From Spirulina sp034932185 (GTDB lineage Bacteria; Cyanobacteriota; Cyanobacteriia; Cyanobacteriales; Spirulinaceae), in the NCBI RefSeq assembly GCF_034932185.1, contig NZ_JAYGHW010000089.1, positions 124,001-188,000 on the forward strand: a stretch of DNA of 64,000 nucleotides, given 5' to 3'. The position numbers and the translations under genes were made by a program. The notes below the pieces were generated by a model, which saw nothing but the letters and a program-made list of their open reading frames with translations, searched no databases and had not been told where the DNA came from. Shown in pieces: positions 17,643 through 26,284 of this stretch (within the stretch, counting starts at the first letter, position 1; each line of letters begins with the position of its first letter).

Positions 17643-20294
17643 CTAATCCCTGGCGATCCAGGGGATTTTTTGGCGCTTCAGAATGCCGGTATAGGTTTCG
17701 CTCTGACGGTTGCGCGATTGCAGATCGAGTTCTTCGAGGGTTTCAGAATCGGGGTCAAAGATCACTTCATTGGGGCCGCTGGCGGTTTGGCCGTTGATTT
17801 TGATTTGGTAGCGGCCAAGGCGTAACTGTTCGAGGTAATAAACTCCGGCGCTGTTGGTAATGGAAAAGCTGATCACGCTCCCATTCTCATCCACCGCTTC
17901 CACCCTTGCACCGGCCACGGGTTCGCCAGCGGCATTGGTGACAACGCCCATGAGGGTATAGGCGGCTTGGAGCGGAATCAAGACGGGGGTATAACTGCCT
18001 TCGACGACTTCGACGGCAAAGCTGTTAAACAAGGGTTGAAAGTCGGGGGGGAATCCCGCTTCTTCGAGATCGATGCGATGACGACCGGGGGCAAGGGGAA
18101 GGAGGAGGCGATCGCCCTCCTGTTCAATTTGACTGCCCCGCACCACTTCGTTATTGACGATCAAGAAGTCGTTACTTTCGCGATAAATGCGTTCATCAGG
18201 ATCGCGTTGCCCATCGCCATTGAAATCATAAAAGGGTTGGAGCCAGAGGCCCCCTTGGGTGCGGAGGCGTTCGGGGCGGCGATCGCCCCCCCCAATTCCC
18301 CCCTGTAGCCCCAAACTAGAGCGCAGTTGCAGGCTAAAGCGGTCTTGATTGGCCCGGAGCGCCACGGTATCATAGCGGGCTTCCAGGAGTGTGCCGGGGA
18401 TAGCGGTGGTTCCCAGCAAAACATAGGGGCCATGGCCTTGGGAACCCACACCATAGCCCAATTCCGCCTGCCAGAGGGATTGGCCGATACTGTTCCGGGC
18501 ATCGGAGCGGTATTGCCAGCCAGCGGTAACGAGATGGTTTTTAGTACGGGCGGTTTCCGTATCGAGTTGGAGCAGTAAGTATTCAGCGGCGTTGAGGCGG
18601 TAGCTGAGTTCGGTGGTGGTGCTAAACAGGTCGGGGCGATCGTCCCCTTGATGGGTGAGGGTGAAATCTAACCACCGTTGATAAATCCGCCAATCCCATT
18701 GCTCATTGGTTTGCCAATTGACACCGATAATCGTTGAAGATTGCCGTTGGGATTGGGAATATTGCAGGCCAAAGCGGGCGAAATCATCGAAAGTGCCTCG
18801 GCTGGAGAAGCTCAAGCTGGGGAAGATGCGCCAATTGAGGCTGTAGCGGGTGCGGTCTAGATCGGTATTGACAGTGATATACAAATCCCGTTGATCCCAA
18901 ACCATTTCGGCTTCTACGTCTACGTCGTTACTAATCAAACCGGAGACAGCTAAACGCAGGGGGGTGCGTTTGGGTTGATAGAAGGCTTCAACGAGGCCCT
19001 GGAGGCCGCCGTCATAGATGCCGCCTACGCCCAGGGTGAGGTCGTTACTGATGCCATAGCGGTAGGAAATGCCGCCGCCAAAGTCTTGAAGTTCGCCAAA
19101 GAATTTATAGGGTTTGGTTTGCCGTCGCCAGCCGCCGGAGGCGATGAGTGCCGATGTGCCGCTGGGGAGTTGTTCGGGGAGGAGGGTGAAGCGGGCGGCT
19201 TCGATGGTGGGTTCGGCGGCGAGGGAGCCGTTGGGGAAGAGGAGGAGGTAGTAGTCCCGTTGGAGGCCGCGGCCGATGGGGACGCTGTTGAAGCGATAGA
19301 TGCCGGAGCCATCGACGAGTTCTTCCCCTAAAACTTCGCGGCCTCTGAGGTCGGTGACGAGTTGTACGAGGGTTCCGGGTTGGGCGCGGCCGGTGATGGT
19401 GGCGGTGACTTGTTCCGGTTGGCGACGGAGATCGGGGTTTGCGCCGCCGGTAAAGCTGCGTTGTGGAAAGGGGGCGTAACCTTGGCGTTGGATCGTGGTG
19501 AAGCCCCAAAAATCGCCGGGGGTTTGATCGCGCCAAAAGGTGGGTTGGGAGCCGATAAAGTAATCGGCTTGGTCGGTTTGTTTGAGGATTTGGAATTCGG
19601 AGAGTTGCCAGCGATCGCTCTCCAAGATATCCCCTTGGGTAATCCGGGCAAACCAACTACTCCCAAAGATGGTTCCGACGGCGGAGAGTTGGCCGCGATT
19701 TTGCCAATCGGTGTTTTTGGTTTTATTGAGGGTGATTTGTTGTTCAGCGACGCTGAAGGTGAAGGCGGGGGCGTTGATCCGGGGGAGGCCGTCGAGGATG
19801 ATGGGGAGGTTTTGGCGGCGGCCGGGCTGGATGCGGCCAATATCGGGGACATCAAAGACGATCGCATATTCGAGGGGGTCAAATTCTACGCCGATCTCAA
19901 AAAGGGTGCGAATCTCCTGCACGGAAAGAACTAAGCCCAATTCCGGATCTTGGCGTAATTCGTTGGGGTTGAGGCGCAGGATTTTGTAGGGCGATCGCAG
20001 TTCGATCGTATTTTCATCAATGACGGTGGTGGTGAAGCGGAGGGCTTGGAGGGCGGCTTCGTAGGGGATCAGCCAGTTGTCGAAGTCGATGGCGGTGAGT
20101 TCATCGATTTGGCCGCGCACAAATACGCCGGGGTTGACGTTGCGATTCCCCAGGTTTAAGCCAATGATGGGGAGTTCGTCGGGGGTTGGGGAGGTTGGGG
20201 GGGTTTGGGCGATCGCCATGCCAAAGGGGTTCAGCAAGAACAGGGTGAGGATGCTGATGCTGAACCAGGGTTTGGGATGGTGATGGGGTTTCAC
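17643..20294 (-). CDS. Outer-membrane fimbrial usher-like protein
   Basis: An 883-residue protein that follows the chaperone gene after 8 bases. It starts with GTG at 20294 and a signal peptide (FSISILTLFLLNPFGMAIAQ). An N-terminal periplasmic domain is followed by a long run of alternating beta strands (about residues 200-720), such as RFGLQYSQSQRQSSTIIGVN, typical of an outer-membrane barrel. An inserted small domain (TATITGRAQPGTLVQLVTDL) matches the usher plug position. The C-terminal part has a FYDFNGDGQRDPDERIY calcium-loop-like motif and a carboxypeptidase-regulatory/SpaA-like beta domain (VVTNAAGEPVAGARVEAVDE). The neighbours (pilins, PapD-like chaperone) support a chaperone-usher pathway, probably of the CS1/alpha or an archaic type. 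An open frame extends 76 codons upstream inside the chaperone gene and is rejected as overlap. Confidence 0.8.
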   Translation of the reverse strand: MKPHHHPKPWFSISILTLFLLNPFGMAIAQTPPTSPTPDELPIIGLNLGNRNVNPGVFVRGQIDELTAIDFDNWLIPYEAALQALRFTTTVIDENTIELRSPYKILRLNPNELRQDPELGLVLSVQEIRTLFEIGVEFDPLEYAIVFDVPDIGRIQPGRRQNLPIILDGLPRINAPAFTFSVAEQQITLNKTKNTDWQNRGQLSAVGTIFGSSWFARITQGDILESDRWQLSEFQILKQTDQADYFIGSQPTFWRDQTPGDFWGFTTIQRQGYAPFPQRSFTGGANPDLRRQPEQVTATITGRAQPGTLVQLVTDLRGREVLGEELVDGSGIYRFNSVPIGRGLQRDYYLLLFPNGSLAAEPTIEAARFTLLPEQLPSGTSALIASGGWRRQTKPYKFFGELQDFGGGISYRYGISNDLTLGVGGIYDGGLQGLVEAFYQPKRTPLRLAVSGLISNDVDVEAEMVWDQRDLYITVNTDLDRTRYSLNWRIFPSLSFSSRGTFDDFARFGLQYSQSQRQSSTIIGVNWQTNEQWDWRIYQRWLDFTLTHQGDDRPDLFSTTTELSYRLNAAEYLLLQLDTETARTKNHLVTAGWQYRSDARNSIGQSLWQAELGYGVGSQGHGPYVLLGTTAIPGTLLEARYDTVALRANQDRFSLQLRSSLGLQGGIGGGDRRPERLRTQGGLWLQPFYDFNGDGQRDPDERIYRESNDFLIVNNEVVRGSQIEQEGDRLLLPLAPGRHRIDLEEAGFPPDFQPLFNSFAVEVVEGSYTPVLIPLQAAYTLMGVVTNAAGEPVAGARVEAVDENGSVISFSITNSAGVYYLEQLRLGRYQIKINGQTASGPNEVIFDPDSETLEELDLQSRNRQSETYTGILKRQKIPWIARD

Positions 20295-20302
20295 GATTGG
20301 GA

Positions 20303-21121
20303 TCAGGGGATGGTGAAGGTGACGCGGAAGGGGGTGCGGCTGCTGTTGTAGTTCACGCCGGAACCGAGATGCCCTGATAATTCGTAGTTGCCGGGGGTGA
20401 GGGTGAGGGGGTTTTCTGGGGTGTTGTAGTTGACGGTGAGATACCGTGACCCGTTGGCAATGATGGTTGTGGGAATACCAAGGCCGGTATAGAGGGTTTG
20501 GCCGTCTTTGCGTAACGTCCAATTGCCTTGGGCGATGACGCTGGCCAGGCCGGTATTTTCCACCAATAGCTGCAAGGTTTGGGTTTCGGGGTTAAAACGG
20601 GCTTCGGGGGTGCTGAGTTGGTGGGAGATGTTGCCTTTGCGGACGTAAACGGCTACGCCGATGCGGGGGATGATCGTTGTGCCAATCGTCACGTCGCCCT
20701 GGCTTTGTTCTGTTTCTTGGAATGTAGCCTCAAGATTTTCGGTGAAGATCATGGCGCGGTATTCGCCATCGGGGGCGCTGGGGGGAATGCGGGCAATGAA
20801 GCGGATGCGTCGTTCATTAGAGCCGGGAACTTGGAGTTCACGGGGGGAAAATTGCAGGTAGGGGGTGAGGTCGTTGGCGCTGGATTCGAGGAATTGAATC
20901 CCGGTTTCGGGGTCGTAGGTGAAGGGGCTGGTATAGACGCGGGCGCGAAAGTCGTTTTCACCTGTGTTTCTAATCGTGATCGTGCCTTGGGCCTGGCCGC
21001 GATTCAGTTCGGTTTCGATCACCATCGGGGAAATGCCCACATTGGCTTTAGCGGTGTTGCCGAACAGGAGGAGGCTGGCCAGGATGAGGCCGGTGGTGAG
21101 GGGGCGCAAGGGGTTGATCAT
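20303..21121 (-). CDS. Periplasmic fimbrial chaperone (PapD-like)
   Basis: A 272-residue secreted protein with signal peptide LILASLLLFGNTAKA and mature start NVGISPMVIETEL. The N-terminal immunoglobulin-like domain shows the typical chaperone strands (GTITIRNTGENDFRARVY; ELQVPGSNERRIRFIARIP; DGEYRAMIFTENL). The C-terminal domain follows from about residue 165. PapD-like chaperones cap pilins by donor-strand complementation and hand them to the usher, encoded 8 bases downstream. The ATG overlaps, as ATGA, the stop of an upstream pilin-like remnant, so the gene was probably once translationally coupled to a third pilin gene. Confidence 0.87.
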   Translation of the reverse strand: MINPLRPLTTGLILASLLLFGNTAKANVGISPMVIETELNRGQAQGTITIRNTGENDFRARVYTSPFTYDPETGIQFLESSANDLTPYLQFSPRELQVPGSNERRIRFIARIPPSAPDGEYRAMIFTENLEATFQETEQSQGDVTIGTTIIPRIGVAVYVRKGNISHQLSTPEARFNPETQTLQLLVENTGLASVIAQGNWTLRKDGQTLYTGLGIPTTIIANGSRYLTVNYNTPENPLTLTPGNYELSGHLGSGVNYNSSRTPFRVTFTIP

Positions 21122-21222
21122 GGTGATGTGGCGATGAGAGTGACAGTATAGCTGTAGTTACCGACGGGGAGGACGCGGTTATCAGCGAAGCCGAATAATG
21201 AGGGAGAATATAATCCAGCCTC
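21118..21222 (-). pseudogene. Remnant C-terminus of a third pilin gene
   Basis: An open stretch of 34 codons after an in-frame TGA at 21223-21225, ending in NRVLPVGNYSYTVTLIATSP. This matches the C-terminal strand pattern of the two upstream pilins (SIPSGTYEFTVTVTATAN in the better one). Its TGA overlaps the chaperone ATG. There is no start codon and no N-terminal part, so it is a decayed or deleted pilin copy. Confidence 0.65.
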
Positions 21223-21235
21223 TCAATACAGCAAC
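21210..21235. repeat. Post-pilin repeat, copy 1
   Basis: A 26-base unit just after the second pilin stop; 23 of 26 bases match the unit at 21865-21890 after the first pilin. It marks the duplicated unit as pilin plus 3' flank. Confidence 0.7.
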
Positions 21236-21724
21236 TTAGTTATATGTAGCGGTTACGATAACTTTAAATTGGTAAGTACCAGGAGCAATTGCACCATTAG
21301 CCGTGTATGTCATGTTAATTGTTAATTCCTCATTAGTAACAGCAATACCAATTGAGTCATTAACTGTAGTACCATCCGTATTAGTTGCAGTGCCACCACC
21401 ATTAGCAGCCCATGCAACTGAACTAAAAAGACCTGTACCTGCTGGGGTAAGTCCACCCAAAGTATTAGATGGTAAGCCAACTGACAAAACAGCATTAGAA
21501 TCAGTACAAGTCAGATCAACTGTAGCAGCCGTTCCCCCAGTTGAAGTTACAACAGCAGGTGTGCCACTATCCCAAACTAATTGACCAGGACTGGGGTTTG
21601 CAAAGGTGCAACTGGCCAAGGCATTGCCCCCACTGAGGCATAAACCGGCGAGGACAATGCTACTCAGGGGGGTGATGAAGATCTGTTGGAATGGTATGTT
21701 CATAGCATAGTTGCAAAGCTTCAT
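21236..21724 (-). CDS. Secreted fimbrial major subunit-like protein (pilin 2)
   Basis: A 162-residue secreted protein with a hydrophobic signal sequence (about residues 15-37, ending GGNALAS). The mature part is a single beta-rich domain with two Cys residues (SCTFANPSPGQLVW and LTCTDSNAVLSVGLP). It ends in TINMTYTANGAIAPGTYQFK followed by VIVTATYN, as expected for the final strands of a chaperone-usher pilin. It is a close paralogue of the gene upstream at 21891-22406; the central segments are nearly identical. A second in-frame ATG at 21703 would shorten the N-region by seven residues. No strong ribosome site is visible for either start. Confidence 0.82.
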   Translation of the reverse strand: MKLCNYAMNIPFQQIFITPLSSIVLAGLCLSGGNALASCTFANPSPGQLVWDSGTPAVVTSTGGTAATVDLTCTDSNAVLSVGLPSNTLGGLTPAGTGLFSSVAWAANGGGTATNTDGTTVNDSIGIAVTNEELTINMTYTANGAIAPGTYQFKVIVTATYN

Positions 21725-21864
21725 CTATTACATATTTCGACAGTTATGTTGTTGATGGAGATAGAGCCGACTACTGATGACTGTAAGGCGATGATTGGAG
21801 ACATGAGTAGTCATCATGAAGTTGCCCAGTAGTGAGCAAGTAATGGTAAGAGAAGCTAGATCAA

Positions 21865-21890
21865 TATAATCCAGCTTCTTAATACAGCGA
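21865..21890. repeat. Post-pilin repeat, copy 2
   Basis: The partner of 21210-21235, directly after the stop of the first pilin gene, differing at three bases. Confidence 0.7.
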
Positions 21891-22406
21891 TTAGTTTGCA
21901 GTGGCAGTTACCGTAACTGTAAATTCGTAAGTACCAGAAGGAATTGAACCGTTAGCAGTATAGTTCATATTAACTGTTAAAGGCGCATTAGTAACAGCAA
22001 CGCCAATCGTGTTAGCGCCAGTTACAACACCATCTGTATTAGTTGCGGTGCCAGGAGTACCGGCAGTCCATGCAACCGAACTTAAAAGACCTGTGACAGC
22101 CGGAGTAAGTGTACCCACAGTATTAGATGGTAAGCCAACTGACAAAACAGCATTAGGATCAGTACAAGTTAGGTTAACCGTGGCGGGTGTTCCCCCAGTT
22201 GAAGTTACAACAGCAGGAGTGCCACTATTCCAAACCAACGTACCGGGCAACGGGCTAGCAAACGTACAGGCTGCATAAGTTGTAATATCAAACAGAACAT
22301 TTTGATTTGTAGTTTGGGCGGAAGCTTTCGGCATAAAGGCAACTGCACCCAAAATAGCAAGACCAGTAACGATCGCAAAACGACGATTCAGAACTTTAGG
22401 AACCAT
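21891..22406 (-). CDS. Secreted fimbrial major subunit-like protein (pilin 1)
   Basis: A 171-residue secreted protein. Signal peptide: RRFAIVTGLAILGAVAFMPK followed by ASAQ. The mature domain opens with QNVLFDITTYAACTF and shares its core with pilin 2 (PAVVTSTGGT, LTCTDPNAVLSVGLPSNT), ending VTVTATAN. Unlike pilin 2 it has about 12 extra residues before the first Cys, which may act as a donor strand. A strong GGAGG ribosome site lies 7 bases before the ATG, so this is probably the most highly translated gene of the operon and the major shaft subunit. The ECF sigma gene lies about 290 bases upstream in the same direction. Confidence 0.85.
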   Translation of the reverse strand: MVPKVLNRRFAIVTGLAILGAVAFMPKASAQTTNQNVLFDITTYAACTFASPLPGTLVWNSGTPAVVTSTGGTPATVNLTCTDPNAVLSVGLPSNTVGTLTPAVTGLLSSVAWTAGTPGTATNTDGVVTGANTIGVAVTNAPLTVNMNYTANGSIPSGTYEFTVTVTATAN

Positions 22407-22693
22407 GATAAAACCTCCAGGGGTTTTTCTTTTCTGCTTAGGAGACGTTTTAAGGCAGCCATTTGTGAAAAAAAATCTGGCGATGAGTCAACCACAACCC
22501 AGCAACATTCCTAATGGCTTGCATTCGATATCACAGAATTTACTTTTGTCAAGATAAAAATTAAACTTTAAGCTTTATTTTAGATTTTTGTCATCAACAA
22601 AAACCCATAGAAAACACCCTCCACTAACAGCAAAGGGTTAAACCATTTAAACAACAAAAAAGTTGCTAGCTTGTACTATAAAACACCCAAAAA

Positions 22694-23284
22694 CTAACCC
22701 ATATCTCGACGCTCCACCCCCCGCTCATACTCCGCCAACCGACGACGCAAAATCACCCGCGCTTGGGAAACCCGCTTACGCACATTTGCCCCCGACAAAC
22801 CCAAGCGCTCCCCAATCTCCCCATAGGAACAATCCTCCTCCACCCATAACACCATCACCTCCCGCAACTTCGGCGGTAAGGAGGCGATCGCCTCCCCACA
22901 AAACGCCAAAAACTCCTCCTGTAAGAGCCAATCCACCAGCCCCTCCTGTCTCCAATCCGGTGCAACCTCCTCCAAATTCTCACAACCCACTGCCCGCCGC
23001 CCCCGCTGCCGGTGGAGATCCATACATAAATTCTTCGCCAACTGCCGCAACCAAGCCCGCTCATTGCGGACAGCCCCCTGCTCCCTCAGCTTCACCTTCG
23101 CCTTCAGCATCGCCGCTGATAGCGCATCCTCCGCATCCATCACATCCTCCATCCACCGCAAACAACAACGGTAAAGCTCATCCTCATAGCGCAACCACAG
23201 TGACCAAAAACCGGCATCATCAGGATCATCCCCTGAACCAGAAGCGCGATCGCCACCATCGCCATCATCCAACGGCGTAGCCAT
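22694..23284 (-). CDS. ECF-family RNA polymerase sigma factor
   Basis: A 196-residue sigma-70 family protein. Region 2 (about residues 25-95) includes LYRCCLRWMEDVMDAEDALS and ERAWLRQLAKNLCMDLHRQR. Region 4 (about 130-185) has LPPKLREVMVLWVEEDCSYG and a helix-turn-helix in IGERLGLSGANVRKRVSQAR. Start: ATG at 23282-23284 (MATPLDDGDG) is preferred over an in-frame start 11 codons upstream. No anti-sigma gene is adjacent. The gene points toward the pilin-chaperone-usher genes and may direct their transcription. An inverted repeat 50-72 bases upstream is a candidate control site. Confidence 0.87.
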   Translation of the reverse strand: MATPLDDGDGGDRASGSGDDPDDAGFWSLWLRYEDELYRCCLRWMEDVMDAEDALSAAMLKAKVKLREQGAVRNERAWLRQLAKNLCMDLHRQRGRRAVGCENLEEVAPDWRQEGLVDWLLQEEFLAFCGEAIASLPPKLREVMVLWVEEDCSYGEIGERLGLSGANVRKRVSQARVILRRRLAEYERGVERRDMG

Positions 23285-23641
23285 AATAAAACCAACCTCA
23301 AAAGTGAATACAGTCATTTTTTTGAAGGAATGTAAAGGTAATTAATGGAATTACCTTGCTGTCAAGAATATTTAGAATTGTAAAGACTCTGCCACAAGCC
23401 TTAACAATTTCGATCTCCTGAGTATTAATCCTGAGTCGTCATAGAGCGACAAACCAACCTTGCCCCTGTATAACCACTGCTTCCGAACGCAGGCCCGCAA
23501 CTGAATTTCGATCATAACTGGGTTTATCAACATGACATTAAGCTGACCCTCTGATTATATTGTTCACCCTCAAAACCATAGCGAGATTTTCCGGAAAACT
23601 TAAGATTTTTCTCAAAATCTCCTCCCCTAGGGGTTTGACCC
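23285..23641. other. Long leader/intergenic region upstream of the ECF sigma gene
   Basis: About 360 bases with no supported gene. It contains the 9-bp-arm inverted repeat at 23335-23357, AT-rich sequence up to about 23400, and a small CCCCTAGGGGTTTGACCCCTA hairpin-like run next to the CHAT gene stop. This is the likely promoter region of the sigma gene. Confidence 0.5.
23335..23357. promoter_or_regulatory. Inverted repeat upstream of ECF sigma gene (possible operator)
   Basis: AAGGTAATT, five spacer bases (AATGG), then AATTACCTT: a perfect 9-base-arm dyad. It lies 50 bases before the sigma start codon. It could be an operator for a dimeric regulator or a leader hairpin. Confidence 0.45.
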
Positions 23642-26221
23642 CTACAGCCAATTGCCAATTAACACAAACGGAGCCCAAACCTTCGGATCTTTAAACTGCT
23701 CATCCTTGAGTAACATCACCTGCGCCTGCCGCAATGCCTCCGCCTTCCCCACCTCCGGCGTTGCCCGTAAAATCTCGTAAAACTTCACCATCAACTCAGC
23801 AGTAGAGCCATCGCCCACCCGCCAGAGCGTGGCGATCGTACTCCGCGCCCCCGATCGCAACGCCACCCCCGCCATCCCCAACGCCGCCCGCTTATCCCCC
23901 TCCGCCGTCTCACAAGCACTCAACACCAAAAGCTCCAACGCCTGACTTTTCGGCAAATCTCGTAAATCCAAACCCGCCGCAAAATCCACCACATTTAACT
24001 TGCCATCTCCAATCACCAAAAACGTATTCTCCTGTTGAGAACTAAATTTGCCATGGGTGGCAATATGCACAATGGGAAACTGCCCCGACCTTACCTGTAC
24101 CCGCAACTGTTCCCGCGTAAATTCTTCATTGAGCAGCAGTGCCGTCGGCACAATCTTTTCAATTCTTTCCAGTTCAGAAATCGTATAGGGTAAATTTGAA
24201 AATTGCTCAGTCCCTTTAAACTCTTCAAAGTTATCCCTTGCACCCCCCAAAACCCGTAGCCGTACCTGTTCAATTTTGCGCGGGCTAAACAGCTTAGAAC
24301 TGGGAACTGTTACTAAACCAAAACCCTTTTCAATCATATATTCTTGATGTTCTTGATCATACAAAACCGCCACTGGCATCCCTTGTAACATCGTATCAAA
24401 GGCAAACACCAATGTTTTAATTTGATAGACCTTAAAGCTTGCTTCAAAAGGAGCAATTAACCAATGATAAAGCTGGCTACCGTTGCTCAAAATGCGATCC
24501 CCACTAATGCCCCCTTTCGTTCTTAAATTCGTCATCAAATTAACTACTGTTCCAACAACATCTTCCAAGACGCGATGCTCTTGTAAATCGGCATTGGGAA
24601 ATGCCGCAATCACCTCTAGGCGATTTTCTAACAAAATCGTAAATAAAAATGACGCATAGGGATCCGCTATTTCTACCGATGTATCAGCAAATTGGGTACA
24701 GTCATCTTGAAAAAAGTTATCTAACTCTGCCAATTGCAAGGATTCAATCACATCACGGGCGGTGCGGAGATGGGATTGAGAAATTTCCCCTGTTGGGCTA
24801 TCGGGTTGGAGCAATAGATCGGCATATTCTCGGTAAAAAGGTTCAACGCGATCGCGAAAATCGTATTGCATCGTTGTATTAAAAGCGACGAGATTATTCC
24901 GCAGACTTTGCAGCAATTGATAAGCCTGTTGATACTCGCGCAAACTTTGGGGGCGATCGCCCCCCTTGGCTAAAATTCGCCCCATCTGCCAACGCCAAGG
25001 ATAGGCCAAATGGGCTTGGCCGCTACTGAAGGCGATCGCCTTGGCCGTCGTCGCTTCCGCCTCAGTCAACTGCCCCGCCGCCTCGTACCATTCCCCCTGA
25101 TAACCATAACCATAGGCTGCTATTTCACTATTGCCTTGAGCCTCGGCAGTGGTGGCGATCGCCTCCCCCCAAGCCCTCGCCATCGCTTCCTCCCCCAAAC
25201 AATGCAACATCTGAGCATATTGCAACAAACTGCTTTGTAAATGGGGTTGAATTAAACGAGAATCAGCAAGCGTAGGGGGTGGAATTTGCCCCAAGAGGGC
25301 TGTCGCCGCTTCCCTTTGCCCTAAACGCTGATGGAGACTAATTTGCTGGATTAAAGCTGGCAATGTTAACCCCAAATCCTCAAGCTTTAATGCCATAACC
25401 TCTTGGTAATAAACCAACGCTTGATCATAGGAACTCACTGCTAACCCTGAAGCTTTCCCTGGACAGGCCTGATAATGAAATTGGATTTCCGCCTGAGCTT
25501 CAGCCCGTTCTTGATCCCCCTGCGATCGCGCCACATCCCCCAACGTCAACAACCGCAACCCCTCCCGCTGGCGATCCTGCTGTATGCCCAACCCCTCCAA
25601 AAGTTGCCGCGCCGCCGCAAAATAGCCCCCTTGCCGCCACAAATCCCCAAGGGCGATCGCCACCGCAAAATTCCCCGCTTCACCCATCCCCCGCCAATCC
25701 TGTTCTTTCCACTGCTCCGGCTCACAGCCTACATTCAACCCCAACCCCTCTAGGAGCGTGGCGCAACTTTGCAGAGATAGGCCGAGTTTTTGTTGAGCGA
25801 GGCTTTGATGAATCCGGTTTTGCTGAAGACGGTCAGCTAGGGGGGGAAATTGGTCATAGATCGCCGCCGCCTGTTGCCAAGCCTCCAAAGCAATTTGGAA
25901 TTCCCCCTGATGGAGGGCGATCGCCCCGAAAATATCCAAACTTTGGGCGAGGATCTGCTGTTGATGTTCTGTCGTGGGGTGCTGATTCAACCCCGCAAGA
26001 CTGCGATTAATCAGAGCGCGGGCCTGGGGCAAATCCCCCAAACTTTGGGACTGATGGGCTTGGTTACTGAGGGTGACACAATCGGCTAAAACCGTAGAGC
26101 AGCGATCGGCGTTGGCAGACATATCGCCCCCCCATTGCCCCCAGGCTCCCCGTCCCCAACCCAACAGGAAAACCAGACAAAACCCCACAATCCACCAGCC
26201 CACCCGCGAAATTTTCATCAT
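23642..26221 (-). CDS. Exported TPR protein with C-terminal CHAT protease domain
   Basis: An 859-residue protein. Signal peptide or anchor: VGWWIVGFCLVFLLGWG, ending GAWGQ. A long alpha-helical TPR-type region follows (about residues 40-450; for example LGDLPQARALINRSLAGLNQ and QGEFQIALEAWQQAAAIYDQ). The C-terminal CHAT domain (about 560-859) has the catalytic His723 in VHIATHGKF and Cys770 in LSACETAEG, the caspase/separase-like dyad, plus SGARSTIATLWRVGD. TPR-CHAT proteins are common in cyanobacteria; most have no known substrate. Start at 26221 (MMKISRVGW) follows a GAGGGTGGG ribosome site. It lies upstream of the ECF sigma and pilus genes on the same strand, separated by 357 bases, so a functional link is only possible. 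Confidence 0.88.
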   Translation of the reverse strand: MMKISRVGWWIVGFCLVFLLGWGRGAWGQWGGDMSANADRCSTVLADCVTLSNQAHQSQSLGDLPQARALINRSLAGLNQHPTTEHQQQILAQSLDIFGAIALHQGEFQIALEAWQQAAAIYDQFPPLADRLQQNRIHQSLAQQKLGLSLQSCATLLEGLGLNVGCEPEQWKEQDWRGMGEAGNFAVAIALGDLWRQGGYFAAARQLLEGLGIQQDRQREGLRLLTLGDVARSQGDQERAEAQAEIQFHYQACPGKASGLAVSSYDQALVYYQEVMALKLEDLGLTLPALIQQISLHQRLGQREAATALLGQIPPPTLADSRLIQPHLQSSLLQYAQMLHCLGEEAMARAWGEAIATTAEAQGNSEIAAYGYGYQGEWYEAAGQLTEAEATTAKAIAFSSGQAHLAYPWRWQMGRILAKGGDRPQSLREYQQAYQLLQSLRNNLVAFNTTMQYDFRDRVEPFYREYADLLLQPDSPTGEISQSHLRTARDVIESLQLAELDNFFQDDCTQFADTSVEIADPYASFLFTILLENRLEVIAAFPNADLQEHRVLEDVVGTVVNLMTNLRTKGGISGDRILSNGSQLYHWLIAPFEASFKVYQIKTLVFAFDTMLQGMPVAVLYDQEHQEYMIEKGFGLVTVPSSKLFSPRKIEQVRLRVLGGARDNFEEFKGTEQFSNLPYTISELERIEKIVPTALLLNEEFTREQLRVQVRSGQFPIVHIATHGKFSSQQENTFLVIGDGKLNVVDFAAGLDLRDLPKSQALELLVLSACETAEGDKRAALGMAGVALRSGARSTIATLWRVGDGSTAELMVKFYEILRATPEVGKAEALRQAQVMLLKDEQFKDPKVWAPFVLIGNWL

Positions 26222-26250
26222 CCCACCCTCAACCCAGATCAAAATCCATT

Positions 26251-26280
26251 GTAGGGGCGAAAAATCTTTCGCCCTCCCCT
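26251..26280. repeat. Palindromic repeat upstream of the CHAT gene
   Basis: GTAGGGGCGAAAAATCTTTC and its near complement, then GCCCTCCCCT; a family member with one central mismatch, between the DCC and CHAT genes. Confidence 0.7.
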
Positions 26281-26284
26281 AGGA

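Noticed and set aside
17643..20522. A 959-residue open frame for the usher gene with a long His/Arg/Pro-rich N-terminus
   Set aside because: The first 76 residues overlap the chaperone gene in another frame and have low-complexity composition. The GTG at 20294 is followed by a proper signal peptide, so it is taken as the start.
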